Positions 12,311 to 23,310 of a DNA stretch of 64,000 nt are shown piece after piece. Position 1 is the stretch's first letter. Each line of letters starts with the position of its first letter. The notes under the pieces were generated by a model, which saw only the letters and a list, made by a program, of their open reading frames with translations, was not told the DNA's origin and did no database searches. The stretch lies in the NCBI RefSeq assembly GCF_008831285.2, contig NC_045143.1, positions 21,476,854 to 21,540,853 on the forward strand, written 5' to 3'. Made by a program: the position numbers and the translations under genes. The DNA is from Nymphaea colorata (taxonomy: Eukaryota > Streptophyta > Magnoliopsida > Nymphaeales > Nymphaeaceae).

Positions 12311-12472
12311 CAGTGGTGGAGTCAAAAAAATTAGCTGGAGGGACCCTTCTTTAAAACATTTATATCTTTAGGGGTTATAAAAGAAAAAAAAAATTAATTT
12401 GCTAATGTAAAAAATAAAGAAATTTTAATGAGCTGGTCTGATCAGCTTAGCCCACATGTGACTAAGCCACTG
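12311..12472. mobile_element. hAT-type MITE with 8-bp target-site duplication
   Basis: 162 bp beginning CAGTGGTGGAGTCA and ending TGACTAAGCCACTG; the reverse complement of the end is CAGTGGCTTAGTCA. It is flanked by tcaaagag (12303-12310) and ccaaagag (12473-12480), 7 of 8 identical. Length, termini and an 8-bp duplication together support a non-autonomous hAT insertion. Confidence 0.8.
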
Positions 12473-12505
12473 CCAAAGAGGGTCAAAACGACAACATAGT
12501 TGCCA

Positions 12506-12716
12506 GGGAAGAGACACATTCAGTCATGTACTTCGTCTTCGAAACTTCTCTTGCTACATTGTCATACTAGCATGTAAGATTCAATCATGTATTCAGTTTT
12601 CAAAACTTGTCTTGGTAGTTTTTTCATACTAGTGTCTAAGGGAAGAGAAATATTCAATCATGTACTTCATTTTTTAAACCTCTTTTGATACTTTCTCATA
12701 TTAATATGCAGCCAGA
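12506..12716. repeat. Degenerate three-copy tandem repeat (61-73 bp)
   Basis: Three imperfect units share the order 'attca(g/a)tcatgta', 'aaactt(c/g)tcttg', 'tcatactag'. Unit starts fall at about 12518, 12579 and 12652. Found just upstream of the copia relic; no coding potential. Confidence 0.6.
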
Positions 12717-14450
12717 ATGCAAAGTTTTATAGGAATAATCCGATTGCCCACCAATTTGATGGAAATACCATACGGCAAGGCAATGCTATGACATACCCAA
12801 GCTTTTGCTACATGCCCGGAATCGAGCTTGCTTCAAGATGATATATGGTATCTAGATTCTAGGGCAACACATCACATGGCAGCAGATATTGGCAATGCTA
12901 TCACCAACAAAAATGAATGTAAAGTTGATCTCACACTGTTTGGTAAGCTCACATTGTTTTCCCTTCATATTCAAAAATTTGATCTCAAAGATGCTTTACA
13001 TGTTAATGTGCACTAAGAAAAATATGTTGTTTATGTTGCCAAACTTACACATGACAATCACCATTTTTTTGACTATTGTCCTCACAAATTTATGGTTTAG
13101 GATCATTAGAAATGAAAAGTTTTAGTCCAAGGCACCAACGAGAAAAATTTATACAAGCAAAGTGCTTCAATGTTTGCGCATAAACAGTTCAAACAAGAAA
13201 GCCTTTATGAAAATTTTGCGTGCACTTGTGACCTTCATTTTTTTCAATTTGAGAATTATTAGATTTAAAGTCAAAGCATGTGGTTTTATATTGAATATGA
13301 ACTTTATAAAGGATATATATGTTATGTCTCCTCACTCTTGCAATACATGCATTTCTCAACATACTGTTTTCTATGAAGAAAACCGTTTGAAGTTTTTAAA
13401 TGCTATTAATTAATTAAAAAAATAACTGTAATTTAAACTCAACCAAATAATCCAAGCCCCATTTCCAATGCAATTCAAGAGACATTCAAAATATATCTTG
13501 CCCAAAATGAAACTTTGTCTATCTTCATCAACCCATAGCTTGGTCAAGAATATATCATGAATCACCTATTTGTACATGAAGCCCCATGTCCCATCAACCA
13601 ACCAAGAGAAGAAGAAAGGAAAGGAAATCATGAAGTGGAACTGGAGTTTAGACCCATCTAGTGAAAGACGTACAATAATAGAACTAATTAATTTGAACTC
13701 ACCATATGATTAACCAATCTATGGATGAAACAAGAGCATTAAATGCTTATTTTCCATCCAAATATAGTCTTCCTTTGTGTCTCCTTAGTGAAGTCAATAC
13801 AAGTTAAGTTGAACTCAGAGTTCATCTTAAAGCAAAATGTAATCCTAAAAGCGCTCAAGCTACGGAAGAAGAGTTGGGGTCTTTTTATACAAATCAATTG
13901 TGGGCTCGTCCCAGCCAACAGCTCACATAATAATGTTAGATGTGGATGGATATTTAGATTAATAGGGAGGAACTCTAATGGCTCAATTGCTTAGTATAAG
14001 TCTCGCCACTTTGCAGAAGGTATAATCCATAAGAAGGGACATACTAATATGAAACTTATAGTCCTATTGTTAACCAAACTACAAAACCATTGATCTCAAC
14101 CATGCCTATCTCGATGGGTAGATCTTTACATGAATTAGGTGTCAACACTTTCTCAGAACAGATACTAAAGTAAAAGGTGGTTCATGATGCAACCAACATG
14201 GTTTTAAGATTAATGGGTTCCAATCATGTTTATCACCTCAATAAAACATTGCCTAAGTCAAAAAAAGGCTAACAAGGCATGTCCTTGCTCATCGCACTTG
14301 GGGTTCATGAGTCACAATTAGATATGTCCATAAAATCCTCATTGATGATTTGTGTAAATGACATCATAGTCACTAGAAGTAACATGGTTGAGGTAGAAAA
14401 AAATCATAGTCACTAAAAGTAACAAACTAATTGTCGCAAGTTCCCTGTAA
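12717..14450 (+). pseudogene. Decayed Ty1/copia gag-pol relic
   Basis: A copia aspartic protease core reads WYLDSRATHHM at about 12846-12878, where the family has WxLDSGATxHM, so the active-site Gly is replaced by Arg. Downstream, broken frames resemble the prepol and integrase region (13000-13420) and a linker region (about 13570-13680). A reverse-transcriptase core reads NDIIVTRSN near 14360, against the family YVDDIIVTGSN. Many stops; no LTRs recognised. It is more degraded than the copia element at 16735-21300 and on the opposite strand, so it is a separate, older insertion. Confidence 0.65.
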
Positions 14451-14486
14451 AATATATAAGATGACAACTTATTGCAAATCAAATAC

Positions 14487-14488
14487 TA

Positions 14489-14546
<58 letters not shown>
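14487..14546. repeat. AT dinucleotide microsatellite
   Basis: About 60 bp of nearly pure (TA)n with one interruption near 14494. Confidence 0.95.
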
Positions 14547-14547
<1 letters not shown>

Positions 14548-14699
14548 CAAAGGGCCGATTGTCAACTCGATTCTCATGAGTGCTATTCACCTGAACTACA
14601 AATGGTGAGTGTGTGATGCTTAGTTGATGGGTGTCTTGCTTTGAACTTAATTCACAAAGAAGCCCCAAACTGTGGGGCAGGAGGAAAGAGGGAGGGGCT

Positions 14700-15870
14700 T
14701 CCAGCTACACCCCTACAAAACAAAAGCAAAACAACAAATCTTAAACATTTAAAACTAGCAAATTGAATAACACAATTATCATTTTTTTTCAAATTGTTGT
14801 GTCCTCCCTACCCAGGTACCCAAACCTATGCCTGAATCCATGCCAGCATTAATGCAACTTGGGCTCGGGGAAATGTTGGGAACACATTTGAAAGGGATGT
14901 CAACTGTTGTAATATGATAAAGCAAGAACGCTCGGATGTAGATCCAAATGAGGAACGAGATTCTATCAATGATTCGATCGAATACAGGAGCCAAGAAAAT
15001 TGTCATGAAAATCTGTTGTATTGAAATAATTCCATATCTGATCCTATAAATCAAGATATTGATAATTTGTATGAAAGACTTTTCACTTATAAAATGGCCA
15101 TATCAGATTCATCTAAGAAGTAAACTGTTCGTAAGTGCGTTATATACAAATGGAGGGTTTCTTGCCCTTGCTGGTCTGCTGTCAATCAGCTCTTTAGTTC
15201 AAACAACTTTAGAAAAAAAAGTGGATTTTAACATCAAATGAGCTACCGTGGTTTCAAAACCAAAAAAGGTCTGAGTTAACATCTTTAACTTCTCTGCTAT
15301 ATATCAATAACCAAAAGTTTCCACTAGAAATTCCTTGAGCATATGATATTCATGCACTCAGATACTTCGGGAAAGATAAATCAAACTAGAAATTCTCTCT
15401 CAAACTACTAATGTGGTTGAGAGTTGTGTTCTTGAACCTACTAATGTGGTGATATCTTAGGCCCCCTTTCTCTCTCTAACTCTTTCTCCCTCTATATGAC
15501 AAAAGTTTTGTAATAATATTTCTCTCTCTCTAAGAATAGGAGCAAACTTTTGTAATATTTGCTCTCTCTAGGTGTTGATCAGATAATGAAAAGCCTGTTC
15601 CGATAATCAAAAGCCCATGATGGAGGAGTCAGTGGAGGCGTAGGGGAGGTAGATGAAGGAAATACCAACCTCACTGTTCTCAGTCTTGGACCATTCAGTC
15701 CCGTCCTCCCTTTCTCTTTTCTCTGTCTCAGAAAGGACTAGTTGTTTTGACTTTGGACCGACGCAAGGCAAGAAGTCAGAGAAGATAGAGAGAGGGGAAG
15801 GGAGAGGGGAGTGATGATCAAGTGAGGGGAGGCATCAGGGGGGCAACGGTCGCCGTCAGCAACAGCAGTA
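14700..15870. other. Unidentified intergenic sequence
   Basis: Contains a short pair of open stretches near 14930-15240 with no family I can name, CT-rich runs near 15465-15535, and a purine-rich leader at 15770-15870 before the GC-rich pseudogene. 'ctactaatgtggt' is repeated at about 15403 and 15438. Nothing firmly supported. Confidence 0.4.
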
Positions 15871-15872
15871 CC

Positions 15873-16734
15873 ATGGAAGGCGGCGGGGAGGAGGAGCATG
15901 AGACGCAGGTGGTCGCCGTCCTGCATGTGCTGAAGGAGGCATCCCGGCAGATACGGTAGTCTCCCACTGCCGGCGGAAGCAGGAGGAGGAGGAGGAGGGC
16001 AGCGCCATCAAGGACCTCCTCCACCTCCAGACCGAGGACCTCGCCTCCAAGTTCAAGGACCCCAAGCTTGCCGACCACACCCACCATCTTTGCAGCCTCC
16101 GCTCTTAGGTGGACAACCAGCTCCCCCACTCCTACCTCACCATCATTAGTTCCTTCATCAGGGGCCACGTCTTCAGCTGTGACATCGTGTGTTTCAGCGG
16201 CGTCATCGAGTCAGAGATTCAGGCATGGACCGACCAGAAGAGCATCAAGAAGCTGGTGAAGTCGCTGCTCAGTGAGGATGAGGAGGAGGTGAAGGTCGTT
16301 GGGCTGCTGTCGGTCTTCGAGACCCGGGTCTCCAGGATGCCGTGTTGAGGTCCCGGGCTTTTTCCTTGCTCGAATCGGTCTTGTGTGACAGGAAGGTGTC
16401 AGGTGGGTTAGGGAGAACTGCCCCTTCACCATGGCGGCTCTAGTGAGCTCTAGTGACATTCAACAAGGACATGTTCATGGGTCAGGTGGTGATGAGCCCG
16501 ATGGCGATGGCCCAGGTGGAATTGGGCTCCGCCGATGGCCTCAGGGTCCTCTGTAGCTTGATCTTTGCCATCAAAAGCCTCTTTGTCGACGAGATCCACC
16601 AAAGCGCGAGCTCCCCAATATCATAAAGGCCTTGGATTCGGAAGACGATGGCTTGAAATCGGCTGCTTTAGATTGTATTATGGTGATAGGATACATTGGT
16701 AGAAAGGAGGCAATCAAGGCCATGATGGAGAAGG
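15873..16734 (+). pseudogene. GC-rich, probably processed pseudogene of an ARM-repeat-like protein
   Basis: This segment is far richer in G and C than its surroundings and has no visible introns. It opens with ATG in an M-E-G-G-G-E-E-E context, reaches a stop near 15957, then continues in shifted frames: an IKDLLHLQTEDLASKF stretch (16007-16055), a stop near 16107, a VESEIQAW-like stretch to a stop near 16345, then [18 protein letters not shown] (about 16408-16462), and finally [20 protein letters not shown] near 16613. The last two look like armadillo-repeat helices, as in plant ARM/U-box-type proteins; that assignment is from pattern memory and tentative. The reading is cut off exactly where a copia LTR begins at 16735. 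Several frameshifts and stops show it is dead. Confidence 0.5.
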
Positions 16735-17165
16735 TGTTAAATTTCATGGAAGGAAGGTAGGAAGAAAAATGGACAGCACAAATTTAATGTGGTTTGGCTT
16801 AATAGCCTACATCCACGAAAACAGAGAAAGCTCTGTTTTTTGTCTCTCTTATTTTTTCTTACTGATGTCGTTTGAATGATCTCCTTATAAAGAGTTACAG
16901 CCCCTTCTTCCCTTACATATTCCAATGGTTTAAGATCCCTGGAAATCAGGGAGTTATTGAGAAAAAAGGCAACATGTTAAAGAGGTAAGACGAGCTTGGT
17001 AAGACGATATTGATGAGATTCTCGTTCTGTTGCTCCTCTTTCCAAAGATATGATCAACCATTAGCTGGTGAGGATGTCTTTCCAAGAAGGAGATGAACAT
17101 TAGCTGCTGAGGATTTCTTTCCAAGGAGGAGACGGTGACAGAGCTTCCTTCCAAATGTGCTAACA
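16735..17165 (-). mobile_element. Copia 3' LTR (431 bp)
   Basis: Begins TGTTAAATTTC and ends GTGCTAACA on the plus strand, giving TG...CA ends with a TGTTA/TAACA inverted repeat. It directly abuts a polypurine tract (GAGGGGGAG on the minus strand, 17166-17176), which follows the pol stop codon. Orientation is therefore minus, and this is the 3' LTR. I find no partner LTR at the right end. The five bases before it are gaagg; without the other LTR the target-site duplication cannot be tested. Confidence 0.9.
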
Positions 17166-17174
17166 AACTCCCCC

Positions 17175-17586
17175 TCAAGTTGGTAGGCAGACATCAGTCT
17201 GCCCCAACTTGTCTGTAATAATCCTTTGCCTTTCTTTCCCAAGACTTTTCGTCAAGATGTCGGTGAGCTGGTTTTCGCTTCTAACATGAGAAGTTGCAAT
17301 GATGCCATCTTGAATTTTTTTCTCGAATGAAATGACAGTCGACTTCAATATGTTTTGTTCGTTCATGAAATTTGGGATTCGCACCAATATGAATAGCAGC
17401 CATGTTGTCGCACTTAAGTTCCATTGGGGAGTGAGTTTCGACCCCCATATCCTTAAGGAGGGACTTAAGCCAAATCAATTCACACGTACATATGGCCATG
17501 GCTTGGTATTCTGCCTCTCCGCTGGATCGGGCTACTACGGCTTGTTTTTTACTTTGCCAAGTGATCAAATTTCTTCCAAGAAACAT
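17175..17586 (-). pseudogene. Copia RNase H domain
   Basis: The minus strand gives SSGEAEYQAMA, the hallmark of copia RNase H, then KHIEVDCHFIREK and a C-terminal NQLTDILTKSLG followed by LPT and a stop. Two frames are needed: the first runs 17586-17281, the second continues to 17175, so there is one frameshift near 17320-17390. It would degrade the RNA strand during reverse transcription. Confidence 0.9.
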
Positions 17587-17628
17587 GCAGTTACCTGATG
17601 TTGACCATTTGTAATTTGGGTCCCCAAC

Positions 17629-18657
17629 CTAGTCTGCATCACAATAGCCAGTAATGTGAGGAGATTGGTCGCGTCTCAATAGGATTCCCTTTCCTGATGT
17701 CCTCTTTAAGTACCTCAAAATCCGGTGAGCTGACTCAACATGATGGGATCTTGGTTGGTGCATGAATTGGCTAATGACACTGACAACATACATAATGTCA
17801 GGCCGCATAACCGTCAAATATATTAGTTTTCCAACTAGTTTTTGGAAACTTTCTTTGTTTTCGAAAATATCACCATCTTCTTTCCCTAGCTTGCAGTTCA
17901 TCTCAAGGGGTGTGTTTGCGGGTTTGGTGCCTAGATATCCGGTATCTTTCAAGAGATCAATCGTGTATTTGCGTTGACATATAAATACTCCTTTTTCAGA
18001 GTGAGCCACTTGTATTCCAAGGAAGTATTGCAACAGTCCAAGATCTTTGATTTCAAACTCGCTATTTAAATGTTTTTTTATAACCTGCATGATCTCAAAG
18101 TCATCTCTAGTAAGTATGATATCATCCCCGTACACAAGCAAGATGGTTACCTTGGATTTTCTGGTGAATGTGAACATGGTGTAATTGGCAGAGCTTTGCT
18201 GAAATCCATAATTGATGAGTGCTGTCTTTAGACGAGCAAACCAGGCATGAGGTGATTGCTTCAATCCGTAAAGAGCTTTCCTTAGTTTGCAAACATGTTC
18301 AGATCGGCAGTTAACTCCTTGCGGTACTTCCATGTAGACCTCTTGTTCCAATTCACCATGGAAAAATGCATTTTTTACATCAAGTTAGAGAAGATTCCAC
18401 CTTTTTGTAGGTGCAACTGCAAGAAGAGTTCTCACTGTGATCATTTTTGCTACCGGGGCAAAGGTTTCATTGTAATCGATTCCTTCTGTCTCAGTGAAGC
18501 CCTTTGCAACGAGGTGAGCCTTATATCGCTCCACTTCTCCATTGCTCTTGAACTTTATTTTGTAGATCCATTTACAACCTACCAGTTTCTTTTCGTCTGG
18601 TAGAGGAACAAGATCCCAAGTATAGTTCTTTTCAAGCACCTTGATTTCTTCTTCCAT
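17629..18657 (-). pseudogene. Copia reverse transcriptase domain
   Basis: An N-terminal part (18657-18385) contains NYTWDLVPLP and GCKWIYKIKFKSNGEVERYK, typical of the copia RT start. The longer part (18351-17629) contains LRKALYGLKQSPHAWF and the catalytic YGDDII, where YVDDMI is usual; both catalytic Asp are kept. A stop near 18385 separates the two parts. A frame ending with ITGYCDAD leads into RNase H. This domain is the best preserved of the element. Confidence 0.93.
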
Positions 18658-19376
18658 AGCTGCCCTCCACCATAAGACTGCACTAGCTTCATTAAAGTTT
18701 CTTGGCTCTTGATGACCATAAATAACAAAGATGTATGACTTGTAATTATGCGAGAGAACTTCAAAAGAGAGATAATTGTCTAGTGAATGAAGACTTCCAA
18801 CGGATAAGTAAGTATAGTAATCACTTAACTTGGATGGAGGCGAGTCACTCTAGAGGAACGTCTTACGCCTGGTTGAGATTTGACGTTGGTAGGTGGTTCG
18901 TCTTCCTCCAAAATAGTGTTTTCAAGGCTGCTATTGTTACTGGGAAAGTGGGCAATCCCTGGTTGGCATGTAGGCATTTGACTTGCAAAGATGTCAGCCA
19001 GCGGACGTGGAGTATCATCAACACTATTTTCAGCAGAGTTTCTGTTATTTGCCTCCCCCTTTATGCAGCAGTCAGAGAAATGTTGACTTTCATAGAATTT
19101 TACATCCTGAGATACAATCATATGTTTAGAGAGAGGGTCAAAACAGCGATAACCTCTCTTCTTGCTTGAGTATCCAAAGAATATACACTTAATCGCATGT
19201 CACTAGAATTTATTTCTAAATCTTTCTTGTACTTGTACGAAACATTTGCACCCAAACACCCTGAGGTGTTTAAGTGACAGCGGCTTATTGAGAAGGAGTT
19301 CAAGAGGAATTTTTCCTTCTATGCTAGAGTTTGGAACTCGATTGGATATATAACATGCTATCCCAATGGCTTCGCT

Positions 19377-20068
19377 TCAAAAAATCTGAGGTACTTTCTT
19401 GTGCATTATAAGAGCCCGAGAAATATTCAGAAACTGTTGGTTTTTTCTTTTCGCAATGCCATTTTGCTGAGGCGTCCCGGTGCAGGTATATTGGGGTTGT
19501 ATTCCATGCTTCCTCATGAAGTTTTTCAATGCATCATTCACATATTCACCACCATTGTCAAAGCGAAACATTTTAATCTTAGCACCATATTGAGGGAGAA
19601 TGAAGGCATAGAATTCTTCAAAAATTTTTGGCACTTAACTCTTATTTTTGAGAAAATAAATCCATGTTACACGAATCATATCATCAATGAAAGAGACATA
19701 GAACTTAAAACCAGCATGAGAGTCCTCTGGAGCAGGCCCCCAAACATCCGAGTGAATGAGATCAAAAGCTTTTTCAGACCTTTCATGAATTGGCTGGAAG
19801 GTGAGGTGTGTGAATTTGGCGAATTCGCATGCATTACACGCTTTATTATCATCAATGGTGAGTGGACTGAGGTTCCGATCGTATATGTGTGCTGGTCGAG
19901 CATGTCAAATTTGATAGTCCGTCCTTTGAGTCGATTTTTATTTGGAGAAAAATTCAAACATTCGGTGTCCAAAGTGTAGAGGTCACCATGCATCGGCCCT
20001 TCCCAATCACCTTCTTCGAGCTCAGGTCCTGAAATGTTACATCCTTCTTGGAGAAAACAGCCAGACAA
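19377..20068 (-). pseudogene. Copia integrase region
   Basis: Broken frames include LIHSDVWGP with the first catalytic Asp (about 19770), MFRFDNGGEY with the second (about 19570), and GTPQQNGIAKRKN near 19455, where the family has GVAERKN. The third acidic residue of the DDE triad is thus Lys. At least one frameshift (about 19740-19800) and a stop near 19640 divide the region. Integration activity would be lost even if the frame were open. Confidence 0.85.
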
Positions 20069-20490
20069 TCATAATTTTGAGTGATTTTGCTAATAGACAT
20101 AAGGTTGACAGCAAGCTTAGGAACAAGTAAAGCAGAAATAATATTTTTCACGAAGGATGTTTTTCCAATGCCAGCAACAACCGTAGATGACCCATCAGCA
20201 GAAAAAACAGAATGATGAAGATCCTTGTTTAGATCGGCAAGTATTGTGGGATCATTGATCATGTGATCAGTAGCACCAGAATCAACTATCCAGGATTTAT
20301 TTTTAGTAGCATTCAATAAGGCACAGAACTTACCTTCTGAGATATCACCCACTTGTTGAGAAGATAATAGATTCGCTTTAGAGAATTTCTGAAAGAATTT
20401 TTCCAGGTCATCTTTGGTGACAAAGTTTGCAAGGTTGACATATTTGTTTGGGATTGAAGAAGAACCCTTTTTCTTCCATGGTCGCCGCAC
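19954..20490 (-). pseudogene. Copia GAG-prepol and aspartic protease region
   Basis: Contains SWIVDSGATDHM (about 20255-20295), the intact D-S-G-A-T protease core, followed by LLVPKLAVNLMSISKI, a typical prepol motif. The reading is open for 178 codons. It is separated from gag by a frameshift caused by loss of the zinc-knuckle sequence (see 20500-21260). Confidence 0.88.
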
Positions 20491-20499
20491 AAGTTCCCA

Positions 20500-21260
20500 G
20501 CAGCGATCACGTAAGTTTGTTGTGCTTTTTCTGTGTGTTTGAGTGGTACCTTTGTATGCCTTGATTAGTGCCCGATTGTGAAAGGCATGCCATTCTTTCT
20601 TGGCTGTCTTCTATAGAGTCCGTTTTAGGAGGAATGCTCATGACTCTTCGCCTTGACACCACTCTCTGAATCATTTGACAAATAGCATTGAATTTTGGCA
20701 GCAGCATAGTATTCAGGATTTGAGTCCTTATGGCTTCATAGTCCTCACTCAATCCAACGAGGACCTTGAAGATTTGATCTTCTTCAAAATGCTGTCTGTA
20801 AATGACTGGATCAGAGGTCACTGGTCGATATTGAAGGAGCTCATCATATAGACTCCTTAGTCTCCCAATGTATCGCTGCACATCTTGGTCATGGAGGGTG
20901 AGATCGGCAATCTCGCATTGTATCTGGTGTACTTGAGCAAGATTGTTTTGCTCACTATAAAGTTCTTTTAGAGCCTCCCATATTCCGTGTGCGGTATCTT
21001 GAGCAGCCATGCCATAACCAGGTCATTCTCTGATTCCCATTCATCATAGTTGGGAACAGTAGTGGCTGGAGCTTTGGTTTTCCCGTTAATATATCATGCC
21101 TTTGATCTTCCAATAGGAACCAAGTGAGCCGCCTTCGCCCAACTGAAATAGTTAGCACCATTGAGTGGGGTGGAGGTCATTTTCAGGGTACTATGCTCGG
21201 TGGACTTGGCTCCCTTGAATGCTTCATCTCTTTGATTTGAGCTAGCAGCGTCGGCCATGA
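20500..21260 (-). pseudogene. Copia gag with deleted zinc knuckle
   Basis: Starts at an ATG near 21259 with M-A-D-A-A-S-S-N-Q-R-D-E-A, followed by LNGANYFSWAKA, typical of the copia gag N-terminus. The main open part (21010-20507) includes GIWEALKELYSEQNN and LVGLSEDYEAIRTQIL. Compared with the related fragment at 45620-46401 it has lost about 40 nt near 21000, between short 'ttga(g)' repeats, and 32 nt near 20513 that encode most of the CCHC zinc knuckle; the second shifts the frame. The capsid would lack RNA-binding function. Confidence 0.88.
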
Positions 21261-21299
21261 TATTGGCACTGCGGATTCCCAGCTGAAGACAGTCTGGGT

Positions 21300-23137
21300 C
21301 GCAGGTGAGTCTCTCTGTCGAAGGAGGCCACAGGGACCTTTAGAACCTGTGGCACTTGTAAATTCTGTATCTCTTCACAGGATTTTCCAAAAAATCTGAA
21401 ATTGTATCAAAAATACTAGACACGTGCCCGAATCCAAGGCTGCCTTACTCGACCTCTGGATCGCCTCCAGTAAAAAACGCGCTCGAGAGAAAGTCACGCC
21501 TGGAATGCCCTCCTGCGGCATCAGCTGCAGCACTTCTAAAATTCCGTCTTCTGCCTCAGGTCCTTTTTGTGTCCGAGATCTTCAGATAACCTTGCAACAC
21601 ATGGTGAAGAAAAAGAACTGGGCAGTGCAAGTGGAGAAGAAATGTGGGATTTGCCCACTCCTTGTGGAGACGGTAGCGATGGAGGGTGTATTTTTGCAAG
21701 CGACACCCATTTGGTGGGTGCGTGGCCAAGTTTGCTATATAGTTGGAAGTGGGGCAAGGGCTGAGGCAGTTGCTATCATGAAATGTTTGAAAAATGATAA
21801 ATTTTGAATTTTATAAAACATGGGGTGATTACACCTTCTAAGAACTTTCAAACTATTAGAACGTTGATTAGGAAATACTTGTTGCTCCTAAATTGTTGTG
21901 GAAACAAATTTATTAATTGAAAAATGCTTCTCATATTTTAATAAATAACGAATAAGTGCATGTGAGCAATGTGTTCCTTGAAGGAATTGATTGTAAAGGT
22001 TCCATGAATCAGCCAAGAAAATTTATAAAGGTTCATGAAACAATAGCTCTAGTGTCCAATGAACCTTCTATAATTTTGCTGTAGATCTATGGGACACTCA
22101 CAAAGTGTCTCTATTGCCAAACACCCTCTTAGCTCCTTTATAAACTAAATGGCAACACAAGGCACTGAGGGAGTTTATAAACTTATCCCTACACAAAACG
22201 GTGGGTGAGATGATTACATCATGAAAATATAAAAGATGGTTGTTGTATATGAAAACACAATTACTTTGAACCGGGTCCAGATTTAGAACTTTGAGAACAT
22301 TTTTAGTTGTAATAACTTTGGATTTGATGTATATTCAAACTCCGATTTTAACTATGAATTGGACTCAGATATTTAAATTTGGATTTGGATATATAAATTC
22401 AGCTTTGTTTTATTTTGAATTTACTATCCAATTGGATATATACCAAATTACTTAATTTTAAGGCGATATGTTAAAAGTTAGGTTGTATGGGAAGAAAATA
22501 TTTTTAACATCCAGTAATTTACATATCCATTCCTCTCTCCCGTTCTCGTCTTGGGTCAGCAATTTTGGGCAGAAGGTTAGAGTTGTATCTTATTATCCAG
22601 TCCTTGGTGCAAGACCCATAAATTGCCCAAGCCTGATATCTAAATAAGCTTTGTGATTTTGAGAAAAGAAAAGAAAAACAAGATCACGCATCCAAATTTT
22701 TTACATAATAAAATAGGATAGATGAAAACCCTAGAAAAAGAAACCTGCAAACATGAGAAAAGGGAAGTGTAGAAGCTTGGGATTGAGACATTTTTCCCAT
22801 ATTTTTTTAGCAGAAAAAATATATGGGGTTCACCATAGTCCAAATCGGTAAAGCTTCTGATTGGAGGCAAACAAATATACCCTTAAAGATTTATTCACTC
22901 ATAAACTCAGCAACTTGAGAAATTTAATTTTCTGAGTTAAAAGAAGGCAAGAGTCTTGTTGTATTTATGTACTCTCCACCACGACAGCAGTGGATCTAAT
23001 TAGAGGGGCGCGTGCCCACTTGCTCACCTTTGTAAGTTTGATCACTTCCTTAATTTGCCTAATTTCTTCACTTCTGATTCTTTTCCTCTGTTCTTCCTCG
23101 ACCTCTGGATCTAATTAGAGGGGTGGTTGGCGTTAGT
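21300..23137. repeat. Duplicated block shared with 46270-48097
   Basis: Collinear with 46270-48097, with small indels. Together with the gag part the shared block runs from about 20490 to 23300. It contains a short MITE-like AT-rich stretch near 22270-22440 and a sequence just upstream of a CNL coiled-coil start. A plus-strand ORF at 21424-21807 is partly conserved (see findings), but I do not assign a gene. Confidence 0.8.
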
Positions 23138-23310
23138 ATGGATGTACTTATAGAAGCGCCCTTTCTGTTATTTGGGAAGCCATCACCAGTTTATTGAAAG
23201 AAAAGGTTGGCCTCATCTTGAATGCTAAAGACGATCTCATCAACCTCCAGACGAAGCTAGAACTATTGCCGGCGGCCCTCAAGGATCAGGTCGCAAGCCA
23301 TTTTCCAGCA
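23138..23310 (+). pseudogene. CNL N-terminal coiled-coil fragment
   Basis: After ATG at 23138 (M-D-V-L) the frame shifts into WEAITSLLKEKVGLILNAKDD and then LINLQTKLELLPAALKDQ, an Rx-N-type coiled coil closely similar to that of CNL A (LLKETKDYILNAKDDLKKLQ). The sequence leaves homology before any NB-ARC domain. The related piece at 48098-48240 has the same structure. It is a remnant of a third CNL gene. Confidence 0.8.

Larger units (their letters stand above)
16735..21300 (-). mobile_element. 5'-truncated Ty1/copia retrotransposon
   Basis: Order from right to left is gag, protease, integrase, reverse transcriptase, RNase H, polypurine tract and 3' LTR, the diagnostic copia order. The 5' LTR and tRNA primer-binding site are not found between 21260 and 21800. 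Frameshifts, stops and small deletions interrupt every domain, so the element is non-autonomous. Its gag and upstream flank also occur at 45620-46735. Confidence 0.92.

Noticed and set aside
14487-14546. Possible promoter or origin AT element
   Set aside because: It is a simple dinucleotide microsatellite with no nearby gene.
14930-15240. Organelle DNA insertion suggested by a codon-like AT-rich stretch
   Set aside because: I could not match it to any plastid or mitochondrial gene by motif; evidence insufficient.
16735-21300. Complete LTR retrotransposon with both LTRs
   Set aside because: No second copy of the 431-bp LTR or a primer-binding site is present to the right of gag.
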